Positions 44,239 to 64,000 of a stretch of 64,000 nucleotides of DNA are shown here, in pieces. How positions within the stretch are numbered: position 1 is the first letter of the stretch; every line of letters starts with the position of its first letter. Below the pieces are notes generated by a model. The model was not told where the DNA came from and did not search any database. It saw nothing but the letters and a program-made list of their open reading frames with translations. The position numbers were made by a program, and so were the translations under genes. The DNA comes from Rhynochetos jubatus (taxonomy: Eukaryota > Chordata > Aves > Eurypygiformes > Rhynochetidae). The stretch spans positions 6,883,501 through 6,947,500 of the forward strand of contig CM050651.1 in the NCBI GenBank assembly GCA_027574665.1, in the 5' to 3' direction.

Positions 44239-44244
44239 TTTATT
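44239..44244 (-). terminator. Candidate ABHD18 polyadenylation signal
   Basis: The + strand tttatt reads AATAAA on the - strand, about 290 bases after the ABHD18 stop, and is the first such hexamer in that direction. Confidence 0.45.
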
Positions 44245-44531
44245 CAGAATTAAAGGAACACACGATGTGATTAAACATGAAGTACATGAACCATTCATGC
44301 ACTAACACCTGCTGGACTGTTTTTTCACAGGTAAAGCTGAGGCAAGCGGGTCAGAATGGCATTTGGTTGAAATGAAAGTAATGCTGGTACTTCACCGTTT
44401 TTGGTAACTGTTACCTACAATACTCAAACTCAGTGACCATTTACTCAACATTGCAAAGGTTTGTTTTCCAAATATGAGTTCCAGTAAGCGGAAGTACGAA
44501 TGAGATCAGTCTGAACACATTCTGTAGATTT
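44245..44531 (-). other. ABHD18: ABHD18 3' untranslated region, short form
   Basis: Sequence between the ABHD18 stop and the first AATAAA. No conserved feature is seen. A longer UTR is possible. Confidence 0.45.

Positions 44532-64000
<19,469 letters not shown>

Overview
The window is a vertebrate nuclear locus, most likely from a bird. Three conserved protein genes can be rebuilt exon by exon from canonical splice sites and compatible reading phases. They lie in the order known for human 4q28 (ABHD18, LARP1B, PGRMC2). Two fragments of CR1-type LINEs and short introns point to a bird; the species cannot be named from the sequence. Protein identities rest on remembered family sequences, not on a search.

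Layout from left to right: 1-332 holds the end of an intron and the last coding exon of PGRMC2 on the + strand, with its stop at 330-332 and an early AATAAA at 464-469. From 333 to about 6600 lies the space between two convergent 3' ends. It contains candidate polyadenylation signals, a 19-bp tandem duplication and an unexplained CpG-dense block at about 1690-2880. LARP1B occupies 7646-37415 on the - strand: 19 coding exons giving 969 codons, with every phase compatible. Its first exon sits in a strong CpG island (about 36720-38060). The span 38061-44238 is intergenic, with a (GT)n microsatellite and a possible scrap of a CR1 tail. ABHD18 follows on the - strand, 44532-61285: 12 coding exons, 462 codons, again in perfect phase. 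Its 5' leader is spliced, and the upstream non-coding exon and promoter lie beyond 61302, probably outside the window.

The three genes do not form a functional unit. PGRMC2 is a haem-binding cytochrome-b5-like membrane protein. LARP1B is a La-motif/DM15 RNA-binding protein of the LARP1 family. ABHD18 is an alpha/beta hydrolase with a complete Ser-Asp-His set. Their adjacency is conserved synteny.

The most notable point is in ABHD18. An apparent frame break after residue 147 is explained by an AT-AC (U12-type) intron, with donor ATATCCTTTT, a branch-like TTCTTTAAC and acceptor TTCTAC, followed by a 28-nt microexon. Other points are a LARP1-like N-terminus on LARP1B, a very short LARP1B C-terminal tail with an open alternative frame beyond it, a CAGCAG tandem acceptor, a G-quadruplex motif in the LARP1B leader, a minimal uORF touching the ABHD18 start, and an orphan CpG island. 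I saw no CRISPR array, no tRNA or rRNA, no intact mobile element and no sign of a wholly new system.
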